From positions 30,474,602 to 30,538,601 of the forward strand of contig NC_079427.1 in assembly GCF_026213295.1 (NCBI RefSeq): a stretch of DNA of 64,000 nt, given 5' to 3'. The stretch comes from Gadus chalcogrammus (taxonomy: Eukaryota > Chordata > Actinopteri > Gadiformes > Gadidae). Made by a program: the position numbers and the translations under genes. Shown one piece after another: positions 1 to 11,496 of the stretch (positions are counted from its first letter, which is position 1; every line of letters starts with the position of its first letter). The notes below the pieces were generated by a model. That model was not told where the DNA came from and did no database searches. It was given only the letters and a program-made list of their open reading frames with translations.

Positions 1-78
1 TTTCTTTTGATGTTTTTGGTGTCCGGGAAATCATTTGTATCCAGATCAGGCTGGTTGTCTGGTTGAGTCCAGCTTGGC

Positions 79-250
79 CTGCTGGTGGGCGTGTCCCTAC
101 TGGTGGGCGTGTCCCTGTTGCCGGGCGTGGCCCTGCTGGTGGGCGTGGGCCTGCTGGTGGGCTTGGCCCTGGCAGGGGCATGGCCCTGCTGGTGGGCGTG
201 GCCTTGGCAGGGGCATGGCCCTGCTGGTGGGCGTTACCCTAGTGATGGGC
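79..250. repeat. GC-rich minisatellite (copy A)
   Basis: Imperfect ~18-21 bp units built on CTGGTGGGCGTG and GGCAGGGGCATGGCC. The open frames across it on both strands are by-products of the repeat. The equivalent in copy B is at 20934-21105. Confidence 0.8.
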
Positions 251-309
251 GTGTCCCTGCAGGTCAGGACATGCTGAGAGGGGACCTCTGTACTTCTGCC
301 AGGGACTGA

Positions 310-1920
310 TTTCGTTTCACACAACGCCCTTGAATAACAATCCAAAACCACTGTCCACTTTTATTTTTATATATATATATATATGTAGGTTGTTTTTAAT
401 TATTATTTATGACTGCACCCACTTGTGGTGTTAAGTTTCAAAACAAATATGCTGCAGTTCCTAAACAAAAGTTGTTTTGAACCCTAACATATTACACCAA
501 AATTGAAAGTACACTGCAAGTAAGAATATTAAGAATATTGTCCCAAAAAGTTAGTTGGTTCCAGATGGGAGGAAGGAGCAGAAACCAATCCCTCTGTCAG
601 CGATGCAGTCAGCCGTAACACTCTGAGAAACTCCCATCCTTTGGTGACGTGCTTGCGATGCATTGCGTTTATGTTTTAAATACCGCTCATTTATAGGCTT
701 GGCCCGTTCTTCTGGTCTTCTGCATGTGTTGGGAGGTTAGCATGGGCTGCAGAGACACCCCCACTCACCACAACACAGGCAGCCTGCAGAGTACTACTGA
801 CCAGCCCAGGGGGACACCGTAGTATAGCTGCCTCAGTGCATGGATAAAGCAAACCAATGTAACCAATCAATTACTTTTAGAATCTAGACTTTACGGTGTG
901 TGTGTTTCTGTGTTTGTGTGGGCTGGTGGGAGAGGCAAAAGCCTCTGGAAGGAAATCCTTATATATGTAAATTCTTCAGAATGATATGTCATGTTTCCTC
1001 AAAGTAATTTATTAGTTTTATGAGCAAACAGGAGAATACAGCAACAAATGAGTTGAATGTTTGTTTAAGGTTGTTTCAGTAAGATTTGCTGAAATAATTG
1101 AAACCGGTCCACGTAATATGAATTTCATCAATGTCAGGAAACTTCTTGCATGCTATGTATGTATTTTCTTTTTTCTTCTATAACTGGCAAGGAACCGACT
1201 TCCTCTGATGTAGCACTGGTCCATACCAGTGTGGACTTGTCATTCACAGGTTCATGGCTGATACAAGTCCAGTCAAGCTCCTCATTCATTCACTACTGGC
1301 TGTATATTGCATGAGCCAGCTTGTTCCTCCATTCATATAGAATAAGTTCTTAAGTCATATTTTCAGGTGGTCCAAAAGCAAAGCAACACAGTAGTTCCTT
1401 GACCCTCTAGTTAGATCCGGTTGGATTTGGTTTTCTTTGACATATTGTGCAGACATGAAGCCTGATCCCCAGCGGTCCCTGCAGACCGTGGATCAGGCCA
1501 CCTCTGAATTGAATCCATTCCATACTCCATGCTCTTACATCTGGAAGAAACCTGTTACTGAGACAACCTCTGACCGTCGGCTGAGCTCCATCATGGGGGG
1601 GATACTTAGGTTGGGAATCTGCCTTGAAATTCTCAACCAATGCCCAACCAATAATGTGAATGTTCCCTCGCCTTCCGGGAGAGAAGCTGATTAAATTAAG
1701 TATGATATCATATGATTGGTGCACTGTGTTTCTTTAGACTTCCAGGTGTGTTCAAGGAAATGAGGGCGTCCATTGGATGAGTTTATTTGAAAAAGTTTTG
1801 AATGAGAGGGAAGCCCTTCAATTAGGACTCTGTTACCGAGCATGCATCACAGTGGTGCAGCTCCTGCCATTGGCTTAGCTTTTAGAAGTTTCTGGTTAGA
1901 AAAGGAAGCAAAATTATTCC
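310..1920. other. Non-coding stretch, copy A (same at 21165-22773)
   Basis: An (AT)n tract at about 361-386, then unremarkable single-copy-looking DNA. A minus-strand open frame of about 105 codons at 1407-1724 changes length and C-terminus in copy B through small indels, and has no recognisable domain. I see no gene here. Confidence 0.5.
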
Positions 1921-1924
1921 TAGT

Positions 1925-2596
1925 GCCTCTACGAATTCTCTTTTTTGCATAGTAAATTTCCTTTCCTAATGAGATGACCTGGAAGTGCTTGGAGGAAAGG
2001 TGGTTTGAATTCTAAAAATGCTTAGGAAAGGAGCCTCGATGCTTCCTTTAATCCTCCTATAGCATAGGTTACTCCTGAGAAACCTTTACCAAAGGAAAGG
2101 AGATACTGGTATCCCATAATCCATTATGGCGGCAATATTTATAGCAACATGCCACCGACGAAGAGTACCCACTCTACGCGAAGACACATGAGAGACGCGG
2201 GAAAGCAGAAGAAGGAAAGAGAAGACAATACAATTGAATGGGGATTTAATTAGCCCAACATATTCCCGTTGGCCAAGTCCGACCTAATTGATTCCACTGA
2301 TGGCGACAACCTGATTGAAATCAATACGACAATAACACATGGATCGAAGAGCACTTGTTGTAGTTCCACTTTGGAAAACTGTGGTTCCACGCTAGAGACA
2401 CTAAAGGTCAGCAATATTCCCCGTAACGCAATGGCGTCGGTTAGAAAAAGTGGAGTCGAATTCATTATAAACAGTGTTGTCTTTTCCTATGTTCGAAAGG
2501 AAGCACCTATTCATCTCTCCTTGAACCGATGACGTTTTCCTAAAAGGTTAAGGAAAGGAGGCATAAAGGTTAGGAGATTTGACCATTCGTAGAGGC
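1925..2596. mobile_element. Candidate non-autonomous TIR element (copy A)
   Basis: The inverted ends GCCTCTACGAAT (1925-1936) and ATTCGTAGAGGC (2585-2596) bound a 672-bp block with internal GGAAAGGAG-type motifs that recur near both ends. No clear target duplication is visible and no transposase is encoded, so the family is not assigned. Confidence 0.45.
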
Positions 2597-2943
2597 CCCT
2601 TATATCTCTTTCCTATTATTAATCCCACACTGCAATGTTCTTGGTCATTAAGTCACACCACCACACAAATACAAAAGTCGTGACAGTTCAGAATCCAAAA
2701 GATGATCCGTTTCAATCTTTGCATGAATGCATCCCACACTTTAGTATTGAAATAGAATGAAGAAGTGCAGGGCAAAGTTCTGAACTTTTGCCCTGTGCAT
2801 TTCAGTACTGCATACTCCTTCACATGTTTCATAAAGTTTTGTGTGGGTGTTTATATATCTCTCTAAAGGTTTGATCCAGTGTAATCTTTCTGAGCCCAGA
2901 ATGGTCCATGAAAAAGATTGAAAAAAAAAGAAAGAGAAATGCT

Positions 2944-3059
2944 CACGTGGTCCGTGGCCCCGGTATAAATAAGAGCGCCCCCTCAGCAGCGTCCCACTGG
3001 AGAGACGAGGGCGGCTACAGTAGGGCTGAGTTTCACAGGATCCTCAACGGCTGTCATTG
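2944..3059 (+). promoter_or_regulatory. kcne4: KCNE4 core promoter and 5' non-coding exon (copy A)
   Basis: An E-box CACGTG at 2944-2949 is followed by a TATA box TATAAATA at 2964-2971. The predicted transcription start is about 2995. The first exon is non-coding and ends at 3059, followed by a consensus donor (GTAAGT). The intron spans 3060-3287 with a pyrimidine-rich acceptor ending CCAG. A short 5' UTR intron just before a single coding exon is common in KCNE genes. The same layout is present in copy B. Confidence 0.7.
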
Positions 3060-3313
3060 GTAAGTGGAGTATTTACCAATAGTAAGCCAGCATACCATGC
3101 ATACTCGTGTTTTATTAGACTGCATCAGATGAGTTAAGGTACGTGATTTGAGCATACTTATTCATGTCTCCAATTAGTTTGTGGAGCGGTGTTCTGCACC
3201 CGTGGGGGTTTGGTGCGTAAAATGGTGTGTAATTTGCACCAGGAAAAGAACAGTCAACCTAACTTGACGGTTTTTTCCTTTTTCCAGAAAGCTCTGGCAC
3301 TGCGTTGAAACAG

Positions 3314-3886
3314 ATGGATCCCTCAGACAACGCCACCACCAACGGGGTCTCGTTCGTGCAGGCGGACCCCCAGGGGGGGTCCCAGCCGGACCAAAGCAAC
3401 GGAAACGAGTACCTGTACATCCTGATCGTCATCTCCTTCTACGGCGTTTTCCTTTGCGGCATCATGCTTGGCTACCTCCGCTCCAAGAGGCGGGAGAAGA
3501 AGAGGACCAATGTGTTCACGCGTCTGATCCATGAGGAGGAGCAGCGGGAGTGGGGCGCCTGGCCGCGGAGGCGCAGCATCCCGCTGTCCTTCCCGGGGCT
3601 CTACGGCGCGCAGGTGCAACAGCACGTGCTGCCCTCCTCTCCAGAACACCTCCACCACCACCAGCACCAGCACCACCCGCAGGGGGGGGTTGTGTTCGAG
3701 GGGCGGGCCCTGTCCCCGCTGGCCTGCGCCCTGTGCCTGGAGCAGAGCAGCATCAGCTCCCTCTGCTCCTCCGCTGACGTGCACTTCGCCATCGAGGAGG
3801 AGTCTGACAGCGCGGCCACGGAGGACTCTGAGGAGGCCCCCAAGGGGTTCCAAAAGGGCTGCCTGGAGAGCATGGACGACTCGTGA
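3314..3886 (+). CDS. kcne4: Potassium voltage-gated channel subfamily E member 4 (copy A, intact)
   Basis: Single-exon coding sequence of 190 residues. I start it at the ATG at 3314, 26 bases after the splice acceptor, rather than at an upstream TTG. KCNE4 is a type I single-pass beta subunit that assembles with Kv channels; the mammalian protein inhibits KCNQ1 and some Kv1 channels. Visible features are an N-glycosylation sequon at N6, a transmembrane segment at about 33-54, and the KCNE4-type juxtamembrane motif (MLGYLRSKRREKK) with its basic stop-transfer run. The tail carries a His-rich stretch at about 112-121 and an acidic, serine-rich end (SSADVHFAIEEE) matching the KCNE4 family. Length is near that of mammalian KCNE4 (about 170 residues in the short form). 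The gene lies downstream of ACSL3 in many vertebrates, which supports KCNE4 over other KCNE paralogues. Confidence 0.93.
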   Translation: MDPSDNATTNGVSFVQADPQGGSQPDQSNGNEYLYILIVISFYGVFLCGIMLGYLRSKRREKKRTNVFTRLIHEEEQREWGAWPRRRSIPLSFPGLYGAQVQQHVLPSSPEHLHHHQHQHHPQGGVVFEGRALSPLACALCLEQSSISSLCSSADVHFAIEEESDSAATEDSEEAPKGFQKGCLESMDDS

Positions 3887-3963
3887 CAGGCATACGCAAG
3901 ACGCGTAATGGACTAAACAGAGTTCAGAGACACGGGATTGTGAGTGCCTCCCACTCTACTTCC

Positions 3964-4034
3964 AAAAAAGACAGAAGAAATCTGAAGGTCTGATTGGTTC
4001 TGGGATGACCAAAGGAGACGAGTTTGAAGGGAGA
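3964..4034 (+). repeat. ~70-bp module shared with the ACSL3 3' UTR (KCNE4 copy A)
   Basis: A block in the KCNE4 3' UTR running from AAAAAGACAGAAG to GAAGGGAGA is about 89% identical by eye to 20425-20495 in the ACSL3 3' UTR; the flanks do not match. It is present again in copy B. Confidence 0.7.
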
Positions 4035-4316
4035 TGCCCGACCTTCACTGCTGTCCGATGTGTGTGAGGCTCAACCCCTGCTGAGGACCCATCTGGAGTG
4101 CACAGGCATGCACCTGGAACCTACTTGAACGATAGAAGCGACCGTTTTCATGCAGGCTCCTCGATGCTTCAAGGTCTGCACTAGACTCCCACGCTCAGCC
4201 TGCAGGTGTCCTGATGAAGGACACTCCATGTACATAGACCTTTCCCCTTAGTAGGTCACCCCTGTCTGCAATGGTTCATTTAAGATGGACCAGTCTTAAT
4301 ATTTCAGATGCATGAT

Positions 4317-4322
4317 AATAAA
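4317..4322 (+). terminator. kcne4: KCNE4 polyadenylation signal (copy A)
   Basis: AATAAA about 430 bases after the stop codon, followed by a GT-rich stretch (TGTCTGTCAGTGACGTTGATG), as expected for a vertebrate 3' end. Confidence 0.6.
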
Positions 4323-4329
4323 TGTCTGT

Positions 4330-6255
4330 CAGTGACGTTGATGTTTGTTTTTTCCTGTCAACATAAGTTGTCCCTTGATGCAGTACTTGTCCTTCCCCAG
4401 TAGAGGGTTTCCAGTTTACCATTCCATTCTGCTCAGAGAAGAGGTTCTGATTTTGATCAGTTGTAGCCGTCGTGTCGAGGACCATTTGTCACTTATCCGA
4501 ACGTACATGGCCTTTAAGAGAATCTAATAATGGCCGGAGCATAGCTGAATCCGCTACCCTAGGTAGCGCTGTAGCCCTTTCAACAAGTGGTTACAGAGCC
4601 ACTTCCAGTTTACTGCTACGTCCCAACAACAACAAACACAGGCGGCATTCGAGAAATATGTTTTCATGGACTGCTGTCGGTTCACTTCGGGTCCATATCA
4701 TTTCTCCGACGCTCCATTGTTCATACCTCTCTGTCGAAAGCGGACTCCTCCGGCAGCGGAGCAGCGGGAGAAGTCCAGCTGGAGGAGTCCAGCCGGAGGA
4801 GCCCGCATACGACCGAGAGGTTGGAACGATGGAGCGCAGGCTCGCCGCTCCCCTATACGCAGAGTACGCAGAGTGCGTAGGGTACCAAGTACCTGAGGGG
4901 GGCGCCAACAATTAAGGTTTGTAAAAATAAAATAAAAATACATGAATTAATTAAAAAAATATAGTAAATTAGTTATGAAGAGGCCCACCGTTGTTTGTTC
5001 TAATTGTATAACCTATCACTCAATTTCGGCAATTAGATGTTTTTACCTATAAAAAGGGGCTCTTGCACACATTTTGGGCATGTTCTCAGATTTATGAAAC
5101 ACACGGTGTGCGAATGTGTTTTGCGCACCAACTGCGCTGCAATGATTGTAGCAAAATGATTTGTGCACCTGTAACACAGACTTGCGTACTCATAGACCCT
5201 ATTTTTTGTTACAATGGTAGAAAAAATATTTACGACTTCAAATGTACTGTGACTTTAGTGCACGCATTCAAAATCTTGCAGTTACAGGTGCTAAAGACTT
5301 TTGCTACAATAATACCTTCATAATTTCTCTGCGTGAGAAATACGAAGTGTGCCGTGTGAGCGTGTGCATGGGTTTGAATTGCGTGTGTCTCACGCCGAAT
5401 GCGTGAGACTTGAGAGCCCTGTGAATGTAGGCTACAAAGTGCCAAAACGCCAACATATTTCTTTTTTTCTCTGACCCTTTGTTTTATATCCTGACAAAAG
5501 CCTCGTAGGAAAGTTCCTCTGTGTCTCTCTCGTAGATCGCACATCGTTCAAGGTCTTTGTTTAATGCGACTGCCTCTCTCACATGGTCAGCGTGGGGATT
5601 CACTTTCTCTCCAGTTAGCATTGTGTAACCAATTTTAGGAATATAAAAGTGAATTACAGACAGTATAATATCAAGTTGGACTGGTATAAGACCACGGCAA
5701 GTATCAGAAGACGGCAGACACGTGAGCAGTAATAATGAATCAGGCAGAAGAAATACTGTTGAGTAGCCAATCTTGTAATTATTTTAACAATGAATAAAAA
5801 GAAATGTTCAATTTATACAAAATTCTAAAATAGGATCCAAATGATCAGAAAACAAAATGTGTGCACACAAAAGGAATAACAGTGGCCGTTTGTGCCCTTC
5901 AAAAACGTGTTGAATGTGCATGAGTGTGAGTGTGTGTGTTTCTCCTTGTCGGTGTCTTTTCTTCAAAGTTTTGACTCGCCATCTGACACAATCAGGATCA
6001 CGTCCTGTCCTCGAATTTCCCGTCCTCTCAAAAAACAATAATGCAAATGAATAATGCAACGGAACAACTTGTCACTTAAATTCAGTTTAATAGAGGACTA
6101 GACAGCTGACAAACGACAATTTAGCAGACGGCTTTTATCCAAAAGCGTCTTCGAATAGGCCTACATTGTCATAAGAAGTGTATCGCCCTCAGTGACAGTG
6201 ATAATGACAGCTGTGTTTTCTGTTTTGTGTTACCATAGATAATGACGTGCAAAAT
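4330..6255. other. Intergenic stretch, copy A (same at 25180-27108)
   Basis: Contains a GC-rich patch at about 4560-4920 with short CGCAGAGTACG-type repeats, then AT-rich DNA. Near 6119 there is a fragment of the fish repeat motif TTTAGCAGACGCTTTTATCC (it also occurs in the SINE at 19185-19391). No coding region is supported: the frames change between the two copies through 1-base indels. Confidence 0.45.
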
Positions 6256-6257
6256 CC

Positions 6258-7255
6258 CATAGTGATTTGATACCAAGTGATGCACTACGCGGGAGTAGGC
6301 CTATTTATAGAAATATTTGCGATTAGAACGTTCGTATTAAGTGGGAATCATTTTCATTTGCTCTCCCATACACCAATCTAACCAACCAATCGCGTGTAGT
6401 ACATGCTTTAAACAAAACACCTTTTTTTGAAATCGTCACATGCACAAAGACTAATTGAAATGACAAGGGATATCGGCCTATCTCTTGTATTTTATCCCTC
6501 CATTCCCGCTATTCCCCACTATTCACGGAGCCTGAGGTCTATCATTTAAATAAATAGTCTAGATAGATAGATAGCTAACCTAGTCAAGTCTTTATTAACA
6601 CCAAACGACACAAATCGTCGGGAATTCATTTAGGTGATTCGGCTCACAGGAATGTAGCCTACAAGACCACCACAGAACAAGGGAGACAAGTCTGACTGGA
6701 CATACACAAAATACATCATATTAAACTACACCCGTTGATAGATGGATAGATAGGACAGATAGGCCTAGTAGATAGATAAATATGTTCCCTTATTTGCCTT
6801 GCGGAGCCAGCCAGTCCTGTCCGCCTATGCAAATTTGCCATGTGCGCCAATGTCAATTTGTTGACGAATGAGTGCAGATCATGATTTGCCAGATGCAGAT
6901 CAGTGAAACATATTTTAACTAGCCTAGTAGGCCTACAGCACACACCGTTTTTTTGTTCTCGGTTGTAATTACATTTTAGGATTTTTTTAATATATATAGG
7001 CCTATATTGGAGGGTAATCACTGGCCTACATGCTGTCGAAGCACTTATTCCAACAAGCAAAACCGTCTCCTGCAATATGGCCAAATTGTCAGGCCTATGG
7101 GAGTTCACTACTTTGATATGGCTGTCTGTACTAAAAGCATACGGCTCTTTAAATGTGGTATGCAAAATTTAATTGTACGTCATGAGCGATGATTTTTTAT
7201 GACGCGGACCAAGCGTATTTGCAGCGCAATTCGCTTTTTGGTGTGAACGCCGTCG
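6258..7255. mobile_element. MITE-like repeat, truncated (copy A)
   Basis: Roughly 1 kb matching the complete element at 50022-51374 in inverse orientation. It ends in TTGGTGTGAACGCCG, is rich in GAGCGACCAAAGCG-type motifs, and is followed at about 7265 by the start of a second partial member (GTCCACACCAGAACGCGA). No coding capacity. The copy at 50022 carries the matching terminal repeats. Confidence 0.5.
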
Positions 7256-7259
7256 TTGG

Positions 7260-8700
7260 CCGACGTAACTGTCCGTCCACACCAGAACGCGAATTGAGCG
7301 ACCAAATCGCCGGAAGTCATTCACTTTCTATGGGCAAGGAGCGACCCAGAGCGACCAAAGCGACCAACCCAACTGGCCCTAGAATGGCGCGGTAAAGGTG
7401 CTAAACCGCACGGAAACAGTACGGAATCCGTGCGGGTTTGGCAGGAACAGTGCGGACCTGCTTGTGTAGTGTCTAGACTTTTCGTCTAGACTAAAACTAC
7501 AAAGGAAAACAATGACTAAAATGTGACTAAATATAATAAGCATTTTCGTCAAAAGACTAAGACTAAGACTAAATCTAAAATAGCTGACAAAATTAACACT
7601 GTTGCCTGCTTAGTTTTTATTGTGCTACAATTAAAAAGGTGATACATGATGAACAAGTGAAAATATCTGTATTTACACTTCGACACATTGTATACAAAGA
7701 TTCAAAATAGTGATCTCAGGGTCAAAGCAGAGCACAACCTTGTGGAATGTTTACAATGAATGCAGATCAGACATTAAAATCTAGTCCACACATTTTAAAT
7801 TAAATTCTAATCAACATTTAAAATATATCAAACTCAGATATCCGATGTCTAAGTCTGAATAATTCTGATCCAAATCTTACCCTATCATTCCTCCCAGTGA
7901 TTATTTCCCAGATAAAGAAGGCTAGCTTCTTAAAAATAAATGAATGAGCCAGTCTTTTGAACGGCTCTTTGAAAAGAACGTCTCCTCAAGATCCGGCTCC
8001 CTTCAAAGAGCCATAAATCCCATCTCTATAGTCTACCCTTGCCGCCTTTCTACCGGCGGGTCAGTTCAGTATGCAAAGGTGCGGCATGGTTCACGTTTCC
8101 ACCGCCAAAAGTGGCCGTGGTTCGGACTGAGCCGTGATGAGCCGTACTCATCTCGCAGTACTCCTCCATTGGAATACTGAGACATCTGAGAGGGGGCAAA
8201 CAAGTTCGAGCTACATACGCCATCTGTTGATTGGTCGACAGAATCGTCACTTCCGTGCGACTGGGGGATAATAACAAACAAACCCAGTAACCGCAAGGTA
8301 TTTCTGGACAACGGCGAAAGCTTTGTTTATTGAAGAAATTGTTGTGCAAAAGTTTGACGTCCTTCTAGGACGTCCTACATTGTTGCTCTTTGTTCATTAT
8401 GTCGCATTCTTATTTTTCCTTGGATTTATTAGCAGGCTACACTGTGTCAGGCTGCTATGAGGTCACAAAGCTAACATAGCTACCGTGGCTATCGCCATTC
8501 GGCTTAATCCCCGCCCTACCATAAGGGTACTGTCGGCGGTGGTAACGCGAGTCGTAACTGAGCTGGGCTATACCGCACCTTCACTACTGGGCTGAGACGT
8601 GCTGGGCCGAAGCGCACCCACTGGTGGAAATGCGCTATCTGAGACCACAGGACCAGAGGAGAGGAAACCAGGACAAAATGGTGGATTTGAACCCCTTTCT
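7260..8700. other. Intergenic stretch, copy A (same at 28105-29540)
   Basis: No gene is recognised. From 7481 on, this block is essentially identical to copy B with no net indel, unlike the sequence on its left. Confidence 0.45.
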
Positions 8701-8708
8701 TCCTTAGC

Positions 8709-9251
8709 TAGGGTGACCAGACGTCCTCTTTTTCCCGGACATGTCCTCTTTTCGAGACCTAAAAAATGCGTCCGGCAGGGATTCCAAAAACGTCCGGTAT
8801 TTTGCCTCGTCGCAAAAAAAAATAAAATATATATTATTGTTATATTATCTTTTTTTTTTTTTTTTGCCTCGTCGCATATTTGTGTTTCTGGGTCTTTCAC
8901 ATAACCTACTAGTTATTACCATTGTATATGTCTATGGTTATTACGGCCTTCCAAGTTCTGGAAATGGTATCTCCCTTACGTTCCACCTTCTTGCGCGAGC
9001 TGACTGTAGAGAGAGTCTGTCATTGGGCGACCGATCTCATGTGCTCGTTGAGAGCACTCGTTGAGAGCCCGTCAACAATCTTGCCCGGGGCGCAATTGGA
9101 CCTAGGATCGCCACTGTCTGCAGCCATGCCTAAACGTAAATGTAAGTTCACGGACGAACTAAAGAAAAAATACCCATGTTTTCGCCCCCCCCCCCCCCCC
9201 CCCCCGCGACGAAGTGTCCTCTTTTTCACAAACTCAAATCTGGTCACCCTA
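8709..9251 (+). mobile_element. 543-bp DNA transposon present only in copy A, 7-bp TSD
   Basis: The ends TAGGGTGACC (start) and GGTCACCCTA (finish) are perfect inverted repeats. CCTTAGC flanks both sides (8702-8708 and 9252-9258) and occurs once at the empty site in copy B (29542-29548). The interior has poly-T and a 22-C tract. At 9126 a short open frame begins MPKRKCKFTDELKKKYPCF, which looks like the first residues of a transposase-type protein cut off by an internal deletion. The superfamily is not assigned: a 7-bp duplication is atypical for hAT. Confidence 0.85.
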
Positions 9252-9254
9252 CCT

Positions 9255-9475
9255 TAGCCTACACACACACACATGCACGCACCCACGCGCACACACAAAC
9301 GAGCATAAATACACAAACACGCACGCATGCAAGCACCCACACACACACAAACATGCACGCAATCAGCCTGCACACACTCACAAGCAAGCATGCACACATG
9401 CATGCACCCACATGCACACACACACACAGGTGTGAATGTAAGCACGCACACACACAGAAACGTGTGTGAACGTCT
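9255..9475. repeat. CA-rich compound microsatellite (copy A)
   Basis: Degenerate (CA)n and CACGCA repeats. The open frames read as Cys/Val or Thr/His runs and are artefacts. Equivalent to 29549-29765. Confidence 0.85.
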
Positions 9476-9581
9476 AAGACAGACAGATACAGCTTAGACT
9501 TTTTTACCTAATTGCTTGTGGGTTTGCATGTGGAAGGTTTACTGGTCAACAGAAACCAATTACTGCTCCACATCCCCAGCC

Positions 9582-9970
9582 CAGTCCCCTCTCCACGCCA
9601 GGCCCCACTCTCTCTTCACTCTGAGTCCCCCCGTCCCCTCTCCACGCCAGGCCCCACTCTCTCTTCACTCTGAGTCCCCCCGTCCCCTCTCCACGCCAGG
9701 CCCCACTCTCTCTTCACTCTGAGTCCCCCCGTCCCCTCTCCACGCCAGGCCCCACTCTCTCTTCACTCTGAGTCCCCCCGTCCCCCTCCACGCCAGCCCA
9801 CTCTCTCTTCACTCTGAGTCCCCCCCGTCCCCTCTCCATGCCAGGCCCCACTCTCTCTTCACTCTGAGTCCCCCCCTCCCCTCTCCACGCCAGGCCCCAC
9901 TCTCTCTTCACTCTGAGTCCCCCCGTCCCCTCTCCACGCCAGGCCCCACTCTCTCTTCACTCTGTGTCCT
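9582..9970. repeat. 49-bp minisatellite, ~8 units (copy A)
   Basis: Units of 49 bp begin GTCCCCTCTCCACGCCAGG; successive units start near 9584, 9633, 9682 and 9731, then continue with small indels. This is a direct tandem array without spacers, so not CRISPR. Confidence 0.9.
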
Positions 9971-9974
9971 CCGT

Positions 9975-11489
9975 CCTCCTCCCACCTAAACCACAGAATA
10001 GCTTGTTTGTATAGGTTGTCCACAACTAACGTATAAACGTTTTAGCCCCTATGGACTGTTCTAGAAACAGCAATACGTCATGTAGTTCAAGGTTCTTTTT
10101 GCCCTAAAAGAATGGTTGACAAGCCTTTTAATCTCAGTATGATGTTTAGTTTTTTAGTGAATGCAACGTTTTCTACTGTTGCCATGGGATTTGGATGCTG
10201 CTACCCCCTCAGCCGCTCAGTCTTATGGAATTTGAATCAATATCTTTACGCCGTGTACTCTTCAGGGGTATTTCATAGACCCAGGGTGGCATGTCTGCCT
10301 CTCTGGGACGGACCGGGACCACGTGTTTTGGTGGTGCAACCCAGAAGTTTATCTTCTCTTTGCTTTTGCCCGAAAAAACATTACCAATAATGGAATGCTA
10401 TAATTCTAGCCGTGCAGGAAGGGATGTCATTAGGGGACAGAAGTCGAGGACACCTGAGCGTGAGCTAGAGACCTGGGTCTCTTGATACGTGAAAGAGGAC
10501 ATAGAATATCCAATGTGGGGCTCTGGCCCTGCAGTGGTTCACAAAGCATTTTGAAATGCGGCGTTGATATACGTCGGAAATATGAGGCCTTGCAATAAAT
10601 GGATATGAAGTCATGGAATTCGGGAGTGGGATGGCTGTGTGAGAACCCAGAGTCTCTGGAAGGCCCCCCTCTCTGCTGACCCCCACCTGGACCAGAAGAC
10701 GCAGACGGAAGAAGCAAAGTGAACATCAAGCTCCTCTGTGATCCACAGAAACACGTCCTCCTGGTCTGGCCCAAAGAAGAGAATAAAGATCTAGCTTTTT
10801 ACTGAGATCACATCATCAGTTACATAAGAGAACACATAGCAGCCTAGGTGGCTAATGTTATACAAGGCAAAGAAGTTGACTCAAACAACATAAAACTTCC
10901 TGGTTCATGGGGTAGCCATCTATATGATTCACCATGGCAACGATAGGAAGCATTGCATTCACTAAGAAACTAAACATTATACATTCACTGACTGAAGATT
11001 ATGAACTAAATGTAACAATTATTGCTAGAAATTTAATAAAATAACATTTTTATGCTGAAATTATCTTAAAATGTTGCTTTTTCCAATCTGAATGTAACGA
11101 TTGTCATCCATTTTGTTTTGACTGACTGTTTCTAGCACAGTCCAAAGGGGGCTGTTCATACAGTCGTTTTGGATGACCTACATAAACAACCTATTCTGTA
11201 GTTTAGGTAGAGATCACGTTGGATTCCTCTTCACATAACTCAAAAGGCAGTTAGCGATCAGCCTGGGTGAGCTTCAGGAGGGCCTGGAAGCGTCTGTCTT
11301 CAACTTGTTCAGCGCTGAGTACAGTTACTTCATTAATTACTTACCAGTATTTACTCACTTACCACCTTCCTGAGGGCTATGCAAACCTAAATACTGTCTC
11401 TAGACCTACTACAACGTTGGATAGACCTGACGAACAAAGGTCCTAGGAATTATTTTTGAATCTTGACTTTCTAGAAATGCTAGGGCCCA
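9975..11489. other. Intergenic stretch, copy A (same at 30268-31794)
   Basis: No gene is recognised. 10965-11095 is a diverged copy of the ~136-bp unit found in the giant palindrome (CATTCACTGACTGAAGATTA core). Frames over 60 codons at 10430-10774 shift between the copies. Confidence 0.45.
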
Positions 11490-11496
11490 AATGTGC

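Noticed and set aside
1407..1724. Possible small gene (about 105 codons, minus)
   Set aside because: Present in both copies only because the segment is duplicated; the C-terminus changes through indels and no domain is recognised.
3323..3853. Antisense frame of 176 codons over KCNE4
   Set aside because: Shadow of the GC-rich KCNE4 coding sequence.
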